Shown here: positions 46,918-59,380 of the stretch, piece after piece
Numbering within the stretch: position 1 is the first letter of the stretch
Layout of the letters: each line of letters opens with the position of its first letter
DNA from: Diadema setosum
Lineage: Eukaryota > Echinodermata > Echinoidea > Diadematoida > Diadematidae
DNA: 64,000 nucleotides
NCBI GenBank assembly: GCA_033980235.1
Contig: CM067062.1
Location: forward strand, 7,772,400-7,836,399
Reading direction: 5' to 3'
Notes under the pieces: model-generated
The model's database searches: none
What the model was told of the DNA's origin: nothing
Seen by the model: only the letters and a program-made list of their open reading frames with translations
Program-made: the position numbers and the translations under genes

Positions 46918-47238
46918 CACGAAGCTGACACCCACGAGACTGACACCTACGAGTCATACAGAAAAGATTGGTCAATGAGTCATACAGGCCACGAGTCATA
47001 TAGTCCATAAGTTGGACACTGCAGGCAAATAAGACCCATGAGTTCAACACAAGGTTAAAACAGCCCACGAGTTCGACATGAATGTAATGAAAGTAATGTG
47101 TAGGTCTCGTGGGCCTTGTTTGCTTAGTTTCGAACTCATGGGTTGTTGGACTCGTGGGCTGCATAACTCGTGGTCTGTATGACTCATGGGCTTTATGACA
47201 CGTAGGTTATACGACTAGTGGGTGTCGTTCTCGTGACG
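46918..47238. mobile_element. Foldback element rich in CCACGAGT repeats
   Basis: The left part repeats CACGAG and CACGAGTCATA motifs in one orientation. The right part carries the inverse (GACTCGTGG, GACTCATGGG). The ends GACACCCACGAG and its partner near 47218 (AGTGGGTGTCG) pair with mismatches. The middle holds about 40 bases of unrelated sequence. It is intronic in receptor C. Confidence 0.6.
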
Positions 47239-47918
47239 TACACCCAAAATAACTTATAATAGTGTGCAAATTGGATTGTTAATATACCGTCATGTTGACT
47301 GAAAAATCACCCTCTGCTTTAATATGCTGACTTCTGCTATCAGGTAGCAGGAAATGGCACTAGAAAATCATTCTGTTAGATATGCATATCCTTATGTCTC
47401 ATATGCGGTCCTTTAAAGGTGAAATAGCAGCTGATTGTGCACAGGGCAGTGGAGGGAGGGCTGTAGACAGGGCTGTGTTGCACTCGGATAAAGTAGAAGG
47501 GGATGGGAGAGATGTGGTTGTTTATAATAAATAATTATGTGCAATACTTGATATAGTATCTTACACCTTGCACAAAATGGTTTTCAAATGAAAATAAATT
47601 CACATTTTCATAATCATGAATATTTTCTCAATTTTATGAACTGATAATCTTTAGTCATCTAAATATTTTGTATACTTTTTGCATACATTCGGTATAATAT
47701 AAGTATGTCTATACACAGAGAGTACTTTGGCGTTTATACGTGGAACAATGGTCAAGAAGACAAATGAAATGAAAAAAAGTATTTACCTTGCCAAATTGCC
47801 AAATAAAGTAGAATAACATCGCAACATTCACTGTGCAACTAAGGTTGTTGTCACTGATATATTGAGAAGACAAAGTATATGTTTTTCAGTAATTCCTTAG
47901 ATAGATTACCAGGTAATT

Positions 47919-48004
47919 AGGTGATACGCTATCAGCGTATCACCTATTGTGATTGTCAAAATCTCTCTTTATTTTTTAGGTGATACGCTATCAGCGTATC
48001 ACCT
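47919..48004. repeat. Duplicated 27-base palindrome
   Basis: A perfect hairpin with 12-base arms (AGGTGATACGCT, loop ATC, AGCGTATCACCT) occurs at 47919-47945 and again at 47978-48004, with a 59-base period. Related half-sites CGTATCACCTAACTCGTC occur at 55442 and 57474, each followed by a second hairpin (CTCGTC...GACGAG). These look like ends of a family of large repeats. Confidence 0.75.
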
Positions 48005-49362
48005 ATTGTGATTGTCAAAATTTCTCTTTTTTTTTATTCTTCTTTCTTTCTGCCACATTTTGTGTCGTCAATATCTCAAGAATGACATTACGAAATAACA
48101 TGACATTTTCAGTCAACATGTCTCATGACAAAATCTAGCCACAATAAGGTTTTCATGACAGTAACATATCTATGACGTCATCTAGGCGCCATTTTGTGAT
48201 TTTCGGACTTTGTCACATGATCGATCATAACTTCATAACTAGATGTCATTTCTGTATCATTTTCGGTGGACATGAAGTTCAGGTCACGCTCTTTCTTACT
48301 TTTTAACGCTAGTTACACAGGTCGTCATTACGCGCGCGTAAGCGCGCGTCAAAATTTTAAAAGGCTCAAAACGACTTCCCAATGGGAAATCTCGAAGTTT
48401 CAGACAATTTTAAGCGTTTCAAACATTTTCTCGCGTGCGCGTCCGTCCGCGCAATTTCGCGCGCAGAGCTTGTAAGCAACATGAAAATGCAATTTTTTTG
48501 ACTGATTTGGATTCCTTATACTTTGAGTAGCAATATCCATTGATTCCCGAATGATTTCAACCTATAACAAAGGAATGCACTGGCGTCAAAGTTGAAATTC
48601 CACGTGCGCGTCTTTCTGCAAATATAGTGAAAAAACATGTCTTTGTTTATTTCGCCATAGCTCTTTAAATCGTCCGTTGACCCTATATTTCTATTGCATA
48701 TTACAAAAGTATATGAATTGTAAATAACATTCCTATTATCAATATTGCCAGGAATACGTTATGACGTCATCATATCATCATCTGAAATCAAAAAAGTGGA
48801 ATTAATTTTTTTAAGGTACTGTTTCAGACATTCATTTGCTCGTATCTCTGTTGTTTAAGCTCAATATTATCCCAAATTCAGATATGTTGTACTTTGAACA
48901 TTTGCCTCTCAAGTCCATGTGATGGTTTTGAAATATGATGACGTCATCATACTAGAAATTGTTATTAAAGGTAAAGACTCAAAATCAGACAAGTTTACGT
49001 GTTATGTCTATGGGAGGTGATTTTTTTTTAAACCATGCATTGACTTGACAACGTTTAAGCACCTTTACCTCATCTGATTTTGCTCCATTTCCTCTGAAAC
49101 ATACGTATGTTGTAGCTGAGACAATAAGCTTTAGTAATCGTGCATTTTATGTTTTCAAATCTCCTCATTAGGTTGATAATTTTGTAGTTTAAACCTGAAA
49201 ATGAGAATGCAATCTGTACAGAACGATTCCCAATTTTTCTGTGCAACTGTATATTGATCGAATCCACGCTGCCACTTGTGAGAAGTTGAATAGCGCCATC
49301 ACAAGTCAACTAGTCACGATAGAATTATTATATATTTAAGTTTCGCATGCACTCTTCAGGAC

Positions 49363-49445
49363 AGCCTTGTGGCATAATCGCTTAGCGCTGGGTGTTCATA
49401 ACGCCATACCGGAAGGAGAGAAGTTCGACTCCCGCAGGACTTTTC
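49363..49445 (+). repeat. tRNA-like repeat head, copy 1
   Basis: CAGCCTTGTGGCATAATCGC begins an A-box-like segment. The CAT-containing loop (TTCATAA) and a B box (AGTTCGACTCCCGC) follow, then a T-rich terminator. The acceptor stem does not pair well, so I treat it as a tRNA-derived repeat and not a working tRNA gene. Related copies lie at 49980-50070 and 52152-52245. Confidence 0.55.
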
Positions 49446-49979
49446 CCGTTCTTTTTTTTTTTTTTCTTTTCTTTTTTTTCGGCAGGTCAGCTTTACTCCG
49501 ATGTCATTTATCATATTATTTTATCAAGTGTACGTAACCCGTGAACACGGCTGCTCTATTTCCCTTGTTTTGTATTGGAGTTTGGAGATTGGGTTTGCTT
49601 CATTAATTTTGTCACACTTAATGTTGTAAAGTGCCCCTTGTTACAGTGTCCCGCTTGCCACCTTTCGTTTGCTCTTTCCTTTTCTCTTCACTGGTTATTG
49701 TTATACTGTAACAGGATAGGTAGGAACATGTACGTTTAAAAAACTTGCAGGAATGGGAGCTGAATTGATTAACTCTAGTCCAGGTGTATGGCGTCTCGCT
49801 CATCTCTTTGAAATTCCAGGTTGTTATTGTTTGACCCAATAACGGAGATGTAGACAGGTTTTATGTTGCTATAGAGGTATCTTGTGCCACATGAATGGAA
49901 GGCATCACTGTTTAGTAGTAGTAATGAACTTTTTCATGTTGTAAATGATATAAAGATATGAATTTCACATCCAATCTTC

Positions 49980-50070
49980 GGGACAGCCGTGTGGCTTTAT
50001 AGTCGCTTAGCGCGCTGCATGGTCATTATGCACTACCTTAGGACGAGATGTTCGAGACCCGCAGGACGCT
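49980..50070 (+). repeat. tRNA-like repeat head, copy 2
   Basis: It starts GGACAGCCGTGTGGCTTTAT, has CGCTTAGCGCGCTG in the D-arm region and a B box GATGTTCGAGACCCGC, then a T-rich run. It is diverged from copy 1 and has no good cloverleaf. Confidence 0.5.
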
Positions 50071-51580
50071 ATTTTTTTCTCTCTCTCTCTTTCTTTGTTT
50101 TTCTTTTGACAGTTCAGCTTCATTCCGATGTCATTACCCCACGACACACAGTCACTCAAGTTCCTTTTTTTTTTTGTCGGAGGGTGGATGTTGGATTTGC
50201 TTCATTTATCATACGTAATGTTGTAAATTGCCCTTGGTATACAGTGCCCCGCTTGCCACCTTTCGTTTTCTCTTTCCTTTTCTCTACGTTTGTTCCTGTT
50301 ACACTGCACAAGACAGGTCGGGAAATAATTTACATAACTCGACTGGAGCAGGAATGGCAACTGAATAAATTAACTCTAGGCCAGGTGTATGGCGTCTAGC
50401 TCATCTCTTTGAAATTCCAGATTGTTATTGTTTGACCCAATAGCGGAATTGTAGACAGGTTTTATGTTGCTATAGAGGAATCTTGTTCCACATGAGTAGA
50501 AGGCATCACTGTTTAGTAGTAGTAATGAACTTTTTCATGTCCCTCCATGTCAGTTAGGGGTTATAGGGGTTGTGTGTTTATCTGCCAAAGAAAAGGAAAA
50601 CTTATTTTCGTCATGGCTGTTTCTCTATACGTAGCCGTAGGTGATGAGTGTTGTTGGTATCTGAGCAGTGAATAACACAACATCAGGCTGAAATCCCCCT
50701 TAGTTATACGCGCTAAGCGTTCAATTGATATTTATCATCTTGATTTATGTAGTCAATCACTGCTAATGGACGGTTACAGAATTATGTTATGACATCTTTC
50801 ACTGAAAGTTTGTAAAGCAAAGTTTGTGGACAAGGCAAGCAATTGTACATGAATACTCTCCATTGATTTCAGAGGGAAATTATGGTATACCTAAATGTAA
50901 GGGTATCATTGCTTTGGAATTGCTGAGACAATATTATCTTGGCACGAGGGCTTCCACTTCTAATAACAGATCCCTTTGAAGATGTGTCAGTCACGGGTGA
51001 TCGTCATGATTCACCTTTCACGTAGAAGGAATACGTTCCACACTCTTAGTTCGAGAAGACTTACCATCATACTTCAAATTGTGATTAAAGGTAGAGACTC
51101 AAAATCAGACAAGTTGACGTGTTATGTCTATGGAAGGTGATTTTTTTTAAAACCATGCATTGACTTGACAACGTTTAAGCACCTTTATCTCAGCTGATTT
51201 TGCTCCATTTCCTCTGAAACTTAAGTATGTGGTAGCTCAGGCAATAAGCTGCAGTAATCATGCATTTTATTTTGTCAAATCTCCTCATCAGGTTGATAAT
51301 TTTGCAGCTAAAAACTGAAAATGAGAATGGAATGTGGACAAAACGATTCCTGAATCATCTTTCACATATAAGCTTACGTTCCTCATATTTCTCGTCAAGA
51401 CGTACTGTCATGGCCGAGAGGATAAAGGCGACGTCACAAGAGACGTGAGGTTGCACACGTACTGGTTCGAACCCCATAAGAGCACGAAACAAAATACTTA
51501 TATCTTTTGCTTTTTTCCTTTTATGGAGTATTCACCTTCGTCCATGTAGAAATCACGTTTTCATGTAAACGTACACACAC

Positions 51581-51613
<33 letters not shown>

Positions 51614-52151
51614 ATATCCCTTTGTTTTGTGTTGGAGACCACATTGCTTTGACAGGCAACTTGGACTTGAAATTACAAATGTTATTTAAGTGAAGATGAC
51701 TTTTAAAAGACCGCATGGCCATGTTTGATTTTTTTTTTTTTTTTTTTTTTTTTACAATTTAAAGACCTATTGGTAAATATTCATTCACATATCCTTTCCA
51801 ATCAACTTACTTGGACACGCCAACACCACACGAAATGTTCAATTAGTTGCATGACAGAAACAATTTCATCTGAATTATGTAGGACTGTATAAAGAATTGG
51901 ACTTCACGAACATTTCTCAATATTACTTCAAGTCGCTACTTTACATTATTTTCGTTGTCGATCACTGAAAATGAGAATGGAATCTGGTTGAAACGATTCC
52001 CGATTTATCTTTGTAACTGTATATTGATCGAATCCACGCGGCCACTCGTGGGAAGTTGAATAGCGCTATCAGTCACTTGACGTATATAGCCAAAAAACTG
52101 AATATCAATGTATAGCATACATAGATATATTTAAGTTTCGCACAAGATCTT

Positions 52152-52245
52152 CGGATCTTCAGTGTGGCAGAATTGCTTAGCACGCTGCGTGTTTATAATG
52201 CCCGACCGGAAGGAGAGAAGTTAATCGAGTCCCGCAGGACTTTTT
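52152..52245 (+). repeat. tRNA-like repeat head, copy 3
   Basis: GTGTGGCAGAATTGCTTAGC, then TTTATAA in the anticodon-loop position and a damaged B box (AGTTAATCGAGTCCCGC, two or three extra bases). It is followed by GGACTTTTTCC. Confidence 0.5.
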
Positions 52246-54627
52246 CCTTTTATTTCTTTTTTCTTTTTTATCTGCAGTTCAGCTTCACTCTGATGTCATG
52301 AACACAGCTACTCTATTTCCCTTGTTTTGTATTGGAGTTTGGAGGTTGGGTTTGCTTCATTAATTTTGTCACACGTAATGTTGTAAATTGCCCCTTGAAT
52401 TAAAACAGTACCCCGCTTGCCACCATTCGTTTTCTCTTTCCTTTTCTCTTCATTTGTTCTTGTTATACTGTAGCAGGATATTTAGGAACGTGTACGTTTA
52501 TATAATTAACAGGAATGGGAACTGAATTAATTAACTCTAGTCCAGGTGCATGGCGTCTCGCTTATCTCTTTGGAATTCCAGGTTGTTATAGTTTGACCAA
52601 ATGACGGAGTTAAAGACAGGCAGGGAAGGAAGTGACGTGATATTGCTTCATAATGAGGAATTTCGGGCAACACCTTTCCAAGTGTAGTGATTATGACGGG
52701 GTTCTCTGTCGTTTATTTTCGTCATGGTTGTTTCACTAGTTCAGCCATAGGTGACATATGTTGTTGGCATCTGGGAGAATAGAACAGATCTGTACCAAAC
52801 TGGAATAGCCCTATAAGCAATGTGGTAAGCGTTCAATTTTTTGCATTATCTTTCTTCTTTAAAGTCAGTCACTACTGATCGAAATACACAATATAATATG
52901 ACACGTTCTATTGGTAGTTTAGGAAAAGGGAGTTAATGCACGATGCAATGATAAATGTGCTACCATTGATTTTAGAGACGTCATTGTGGTGTGGTACTGG
53001 TGATGGTAAGGGAACCATAGATTGCTTTTAAAGTAATGAGACAATCATTGGACTTTGCATCAAAACCGTATTCCCATCTAGAATATAATGCATGTTCGTG
53101 CGGCGTTTTTTTTTTTAATCCTGACGTGGGCATTTTCTTTTTCTTGTTTTTAATTCAAGAATGTTATATCTAAATTTGTTTCTTTCCCCTAACATTTTTT
53201 TTTTGTTGTTGAATATAAAGTTGGACGTTCCGTGACCGAGTAGAAAAGCAGAGATTTAGTTACAGTTTCAATGCATCTTGTTTACCATCTTCTCTTACAT
53301 TAAATTGATGGTTTTTATATTTGACATGGTCTGTCTATTTGCCAGTTTATGCTCATAAAACACTGCTATAACAACTAATACATTTGCTTCACTTGTCACA
53401 CGCAATGATATGGATTGCAGTTGTGCATGCAGTTTTCCTTTTGCCACCTCTCGTTTTTCTCTCCCCCTTTCCCTCACTTTGGCTTTGTTATACTGCAGAT
53501 GGGAATGATTACAATAACATAACCCAACTTGAGGTAGGAATGAGAACTTAATAAATTAACTCTAGGCCAGGTGTATATAGCGTCTCGCTCATATCTTTGA
53601 AATTTCAGGTTGTCATTGTTCGACCAACGGAGTTGAAGACAGGCTTTATGTTGCTATAGAGGTATCTCGCGCCACATGAATGGAATGCATACGCTGTTTA
53701 GTATTAGTAATGAACTTTTTCATGTCCATCCCTGCCAATAAAAGTGTGTTTGACGAGGTTCTGTGTCATTCTGCCTACGAGAAAACAAAGTTTTATTTTC
53801 GCCATGGCTGTTTCGCTATGCGTAGCCGTGGGTGATGGATGTTGTTGGCATCTGGGCAGTAAAGAACCGAGTATCATGCTATAATACCCCCCCCCCCCCG
53901 TTAGGTTCTAAGCGTTCAATACGGTGATATATCTTTCTTCTTTATTATATCAATCACTGCCGATGGAATTACAGAATTATGTTATGACACGTTTCACTCA
54001 AAGCTTAAAAAACAAAGTTTATGCACGATACAAGTAATGGTGCATGAGTCCTATAGACCATTGATTTTAGGTGAGAAATAATGATATGCCTATAGTAGGG
54101 GTGTCATTGATTAGGAATTAATGAAACGATTAAGCACTCCTTCCACTTCTAACTGTCCCCTTTGAATGTGTGTCGATCACGTGAGATCGTCATAAATTAT
54201 CATTCACGTATAAGCTTACGTTCAAAGTGTACTCTTAGTTAGGAGACCTATAGTTACATGGTTAAAGGCGATGTCTCTTTCGCTGGAGCCGTACGTTTGG
54301 CCTATTTTTCTTTTGCCCTTTTCTCTTTAATTGAGGTATCAATTTCGTCCAGGATAAATCACATTCTCATGTAAACAGACTCACTTGCTCTATATCCCTT
54401 GTTTTGTATCGGAGGCTTCATTGGTTTTAATGCTGGTAAATCTCACAGGCTTGTATATAGCTGTAAGAGATCTCTGAACTGATCATTGTAATAGCAATAT
54501 TAGAGGGAGTCATATTGGTTATGTAAATAATGGTCAAAGGTCATGTTTTAAAAGACCACTGTTAAAGCCAGGATGGATATAAACACTTAATTGTCATGTT
54601 TTATTTGTACATGCCGAGGATCACTTG

Positions 54628-55227
54628 GACCCCGTTTACAGTGCGAGGCTCGGCCGCGGCTCGGCCGCGCCGAGCCCACCTTCATTTCGGTGTAAACGCG
54701 CAAAAGGCCAAATGCGGGTCCAAAATTGGCCTCGCATTATGCCACGCTCTGGAGGTGGTCTCGGCCGCGGTCGAGCCGCGGTCGAGCCGCGGTCGCGCCC
54801 GGCCTTTTTCTCAGTGTAAGCGCAAACTGGGCTAAATGCGCGGCCAATTTTAGTCTGGCTTCCAAACCCTCGCCTGTACTATTTCGCTATTCAGGATATT
54901 AACCACTTCAACGTCGAAAACTAGGATAGTTTAAGGTGGTTTTGTCCTGCAAAGGATTTTCTCCTTCGGCAAAGGCCTTTGCCCGAACGGCGACTTCGTC
55001 GCCACGGAATTCAGTTGGCAAAGGATCTGAAAACCAGACAATACCAAATTGCGTTTGTTTAAAAGTAGAGCGCCACTACGACAAAATATTGAAAGGTTTG
55101 AATCAAAAGCGCGGCCGAGCCCGGCAGTGTAAACGGACTAAATTGCGGGGCTCGGCCTCGCAATTGAGGTTGGCCTTGGCCGCGGCTCGGCCGCGGCTCG
55201 GCCCAGCCCCGCACCGTAAACGGGGTC
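54628..55227. mobile_element. GC-rich MITE
   Basis: The ends GACCCCGTTTACAGTGCGAG and GCACCGTAAACGGGGTC are inverted. Each is followed inward by repeated CGGCCGCGGCTCGG blocks, making the element far richer in GC than its surroundings. Two further inner copies of the GTGTAA(A/G)CG motif exist. The ORFs here are by-products of GC richness. It lies in the receptor C intron. Confidence 0.75.
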
Positions 55228-56741
55228 TAAGTTTATGCACTGTACGTACTCAAAAAGTCCGTAAATCGACTTTGTCGCACACGCACAGAATTTCCACTTA
55301 GTTTGTGTGACAGAAAAACAAATGTGATCTGAATAATGTAGGCCCAAAAAAGTTCAACTAAGTATCTCATTATAACTTCAGTGTGCTATATTACATTCTT
55401 TTCTTTGTCGATCACGGATGACCGACATCTGATGATCCCAAGCGTATCACCTAACTCGTCCTTAGTGTGACGAGTTTCATATCTCGTTTTTATTCTTCTT
55501 TCTTTCTGGACAATTTTGTGTCGTCAATATCTCAACAATGACATTATGGAATGACATGAAATTTTCAGTCAACATGTCTCATAACAATATCTAGCCACAA
55601 TAAGGTTTTCATGACAGTAACATGTCTATGACGTCATTTAGGCGCCATTTTGTGATTTTCGGACCTTGTCACATGATCGATCATAACTTCATAACTAGAT
55701 GTCATTTCTGCATCATTTTCGGTGGACATAAAGTTCAGGTCACGCTCTATCTTACTTTTTAACGCTAGTTACCCAGGTCTTCATTACGCGCGCGTTCGCG
55801 CGCGTCAAAATTTTAAAAGGCTCAAAACGACTTCCCAATGGGAAATCTCGAAGTTTCAGACAATTTTAAGCGTTTCAAACATTTTCTCGCGTGCGCGTCC
55901 GTCCGCGCAATTTCTCGCGCAGAGGGCGTAACCAACATGAAAATGCAATTTTTTTGACTGATTTGGATTCCTGATACTTTGAGTAACAATATCCACTAAT
56001 TTCCGATCGATGTTGACCTATAACAAAGGAATGCACTGGCGTCAAAGTTGAAATTCCGCGCGCGCGTCTTTCTGCAAATATAGTGAAAAAACATGTCTTT
56101 GTTTATTTCGCCATAGCTCTTTAAATCGTCCGTTGACCCGATATTTCTATTGCATATTACAAAAGCATATGAATTGTAAATAACATTCCAAGTATCAATA
56201 TTGCCAGGCAAACGCGATGACGTGATCATATCGTCACTTTGAATAAAAAAAGTGGAATTGATTTTTTTGAGGTACTGTTTCTGACATTCATTTGCTCGTA
56301 TCTCTGTTGATTAAGCTCAATATTATCCCAAATTCACATATGTTGTACTTTAAACATTTGCCTTTCAAGTCCATGTCATGGTTTTGAAATTTGATGACGT
56401 TATCATACTTTAAATTGTGATTAAAAGTAAAGATGCAAAATCGGACAAGTTTACGTGTTATGTCTATGGGAGGTGATTTTTTTTAAAACCATGCATTGAC
56501 TTGACAACGTTTAAGCACCTTAATCTCAGCTGATTTTGCTTCATTTCCTCTGAAATTTAAGTATGTTGTAGCTAAGACAATAAGCTGCAGTAATCATGCA
56601 TTTTGTTCTTTGAAATCTTCTCATGAGGTTGACAATTTTGCAGTTTAAAACTGAAAATGAGAATGGAATGTGGACGAATCGATTCCTGATTCATCTTTCA
56701 CATACATAAGTTTACGTTCCTCATATTTTCTCGTCGAGACG

Positions 56742-56822
56742 TATGGCCGAGTGGTTAAAGGCGCCGTCTCAGAGACGTGAGGTTGCACTCGTGCGGGTTC
56801 GAACCCCACAAGATCACGAAAC
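56742..56822 (+). repeat. Type II (Leu/Ser-like) tRNA-derived repeat
   Basis: It has ATGGCCGAGTGGTTAAAGGC, the A-box signature of Leu and Ser tRNAs, and a B box GGGTTCGAACCCC about 45 bases on. The anticodon arm is replaced by a short palindrome (CGTCTCAGAGACG). A damaged copy lies at 51411-51490, and heads only near 54255 and 57352. It is probably a SINE head or pseudogene. Confidence 0.6.
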
Positions 56823-57989
56823 AAAATACCTAGCTGTTTTACTTTTTTTTTCTTCAATGGTGTATTACACATTCGTCCATGTAGAAATTACGTTCGTATA
56901 TAAACGAACCTATACAAACACACACACACACACAGACACACAATATCCCTCTGTTTTGTGTTGGAGACCACATTACTTCGACTGCTGCAAAATGTTGCAT
57001 CCTGACTCTGTCAAACCGATCATAGTATGTAATGACGACAACGGAGGTGTTGTACTTTGAGCAATTGTCTTTCAAGTCCATGTCATTATTTTGTACTTTG
57101 ATGACGTCATCAAACTGAAAATTGTGATTAAAGGCAAGGTATCAAAATCAGCCGATTATAGGTTTTATGTGTGCGGGACGTATTTTTCCGAAATTGCCAG
57201 AAATGGCACAGCGACCTCAGTCGTTACAAGGCCGCATTTCCTTCTAGCAATGCAATACATGTTCACGCGGCCACGATTGTTGAGTGGGCATTGACTTTTT
57301 CCCCTGTAAATATCTAATTTTTTTTTTTTTTTTGCCTTACCGTTTCCGTGGATGTCTCGTGGCCGAGTGGTTAGAGAAACCGTTTTCCATGCACGCTCAA
57401 TATAACTTCAAAGTGCCTATATCACATTCTTTTCTTTGTCGATCACAGATGACCGACATCTGATGACCCCAGGCGTATCACCTAACTCGTCAGTGTGACG
57501 AGTTTCATGTCTCGTGTTATATTTGACACTACTCCCTTAGAGGGCTCACCCCGTAAATAAAATGGAATGTCTCAGACCCCTTCACAAATTCGTACCAAAG
57601 ATACCACAATAAATGAAGAAAAAATAAATTAAAAATAAATCATGCAGTTTGGCCAAAAAAAAAAAAAAAATGAATAGCTATAGAAATTGAGTATGAATTT
57701 ATCTACAAACTGCATTTTGGTTAGAAGATGAAAGCTTTTCTGGTGGAATTTGAGGGGACTATATTTCATTGGGTACGTGTACGGAAAATAGGTGATTTTT
57801 GTTTGAGTGACAAGAACTCGTAGTCTGGCTTTTCGGACCCCTGGAGAGAATTCGGGCTGAAGAATCCACCCTAAAAATTTGATGGATGAAAGGGTATATG
57901 TCACTTATCCAGGTTAGTGAAGCTGAATCACCTCATTTCTCCCAGCTATTTTAAAGATTTTTTTTTTAATTTGATTTTTAACACACAAC

Positions 57990-59380
57990 CCTATGGGGAA
58001 ATATTTATGGGTGTGAGCCCTATAAGAGGTTTCGTCTATTAAATTCTTAGGTGTTTGTGTTGATAACAAGTTATCATGGAAGTGTCGGAAACAACATCAA
58101 TTATGTAATTGCACGTGACATAGGCATAATGAATAGATTGAAATATCATCTTTCTTCTTCGGCTTTGATTACGCTTTATACAAGTTTGGTGTAGCCGTAC
58201 TTGAATTACAGAATTCTTGCTTGGGGGAATCCATATTCGACGTTGTTAGATAAATTTTTTTCTTCTGCAAAAGATGGCGCTCAGATTTGTTTTTAACCTT
58301 CATATCCGAGCACATACTGACAAGCTCTTCCTTGAATACAAAATTCTGAAAATAAAAGAGTTGTATTTGTTTCAACTTGGTCAATTTATGTTTAATTACA
58401 ACTGCAACCATCTACCCAAAATATTTTATTCTTTATTTCACCGTAACAGCCACGTAACCCACGAGACAATCTAAAGAATATCATCTTCCCTTAGTGAGAA
58501 CTGTACACACTCAAAATGCATTTATTTATACCGGACCCAGATTTTGGAATAGCTTAGATAATGATTCAGAAGAATCTGTGAAGTTCATTACATTTAAGTA
58601 TAAACTTAAAAAATTGTCTACCAGTTAATGTTGTTCAATAAAACAATCCCGTCATGTTTTCCTTTTCTTTGAGATTTAGTAGTGTGTCCACAGACTTTTT
58701 CCATCCCTCTCCTTTTCCCTCTCCTTTTCCTTCTCTATTCTTCCCTGCTCCTCTTTCCTCGTTCTTCGTTGTCCAGTATCAGTTTGAGTGCATTTCCTCA
58801 AGTTCTGTTATTTCTGTATTGTTATTGTTGCTGTTGTCGTTATGTTTTTGGTCTTTTTTGCGGCCGATTGCATATCTTCCTCTCCGTTCAATTTTCCTGG
58901 CATACTTGGCCCCATAGTGTCTGTGCCACAAATGTGATATGTTATATAGCTTATATGTTTGCATTCTAAAATTCTACTAAATACCGTTCATAGTATCAGC
59001 ATCATATATCAATGAGTAAATGTAAAATTATAGTATATAGAAGAATTTAAAATGAATAAGTTTTACTGGTATAACAAATTGGTGCTGTTGTTGTTTTGTT
59101 CCAGTGTTCCACGTCTTACAAGCTTGGCTTTCTTAGTGGAACACTGTTTTCCATCATTGTGATTTACTATTTTTGTTGCCATGGCAAAGTGCATTGTTTC
59201 TTTTTTTATGACATCATTCGTGCATATACTTTATATTGTATTTTAAAAAAAAAATCCTTTATCAGACGAGTGTAAGAAAAATGGAAAAAATTGTGTCATT
59301 TTGGATTATGTCAAATTTTTCTTTTCTTTTTGATGATGGAAATAAATACACTATAGAATTGAATTGAATGGAATTGAAGG
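57990..59380 (+). mobile_element. LINE 3' fragment
   Basis: Plus-strand remnants of the region downstream of reverse transcriptase can be read: KFLGVCVDNKLSWK, an LYTSL-type stretch, HTDKLFLEYKILKIKELYLF and FMFNYNCNHLPKIFYSLF, with stops between. The counterpart in the minus-strand LINE (34707-35114) has HTDSLFHELKTLKVFDLNK. The 3' end has an (ATTGA)n-like tail at about 59355-59380. It is intronic in receptor C. Confidence 0.75.

Larger units (their letters stand above)
48030..57530. repeat. Block of large dispersed repeats in the receptor C intron
   Basis: A unit of about 1.2 kb (48040-49320) recurs at 55495-56700 with high identity; shared landmarks include TTTTGTGTCGTCAATATCTC, TTACGCGCGCGT and AACCATGCATTGACTTGACA. 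Partial copies lie at 51060-51480 and 51960-52100. A second unit with CCAGGTGTATGGCGTCTCGC recurs near 49780, 50380, 52540 and 53560. No long domain-like ORF is present, so the block looks non-autonomous. Confidence 0.75.

Noticed and set aside
47919..48004. CRISPR-like repeat
   Set aside because: There are only two copies of a palindrome, in a eukaryotic intron, with the same sequence between and after them; it fits a transposon end.
54596..55301. Long overlapping ORFs rich in Arg, Pro and Ala
   Set aside because: They fall entirely inside the GC-rich MITE and arise from CGGCCG repeats; there is no domain, splice context or start context.
56742..56822. A functional tRNA-Leu or tRNA-Ser gene
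   Set aside because: A and B boxes are good, but the anticodon arm is a short palindrome and no proper 7-base loop forms; damaged copies are nearby.
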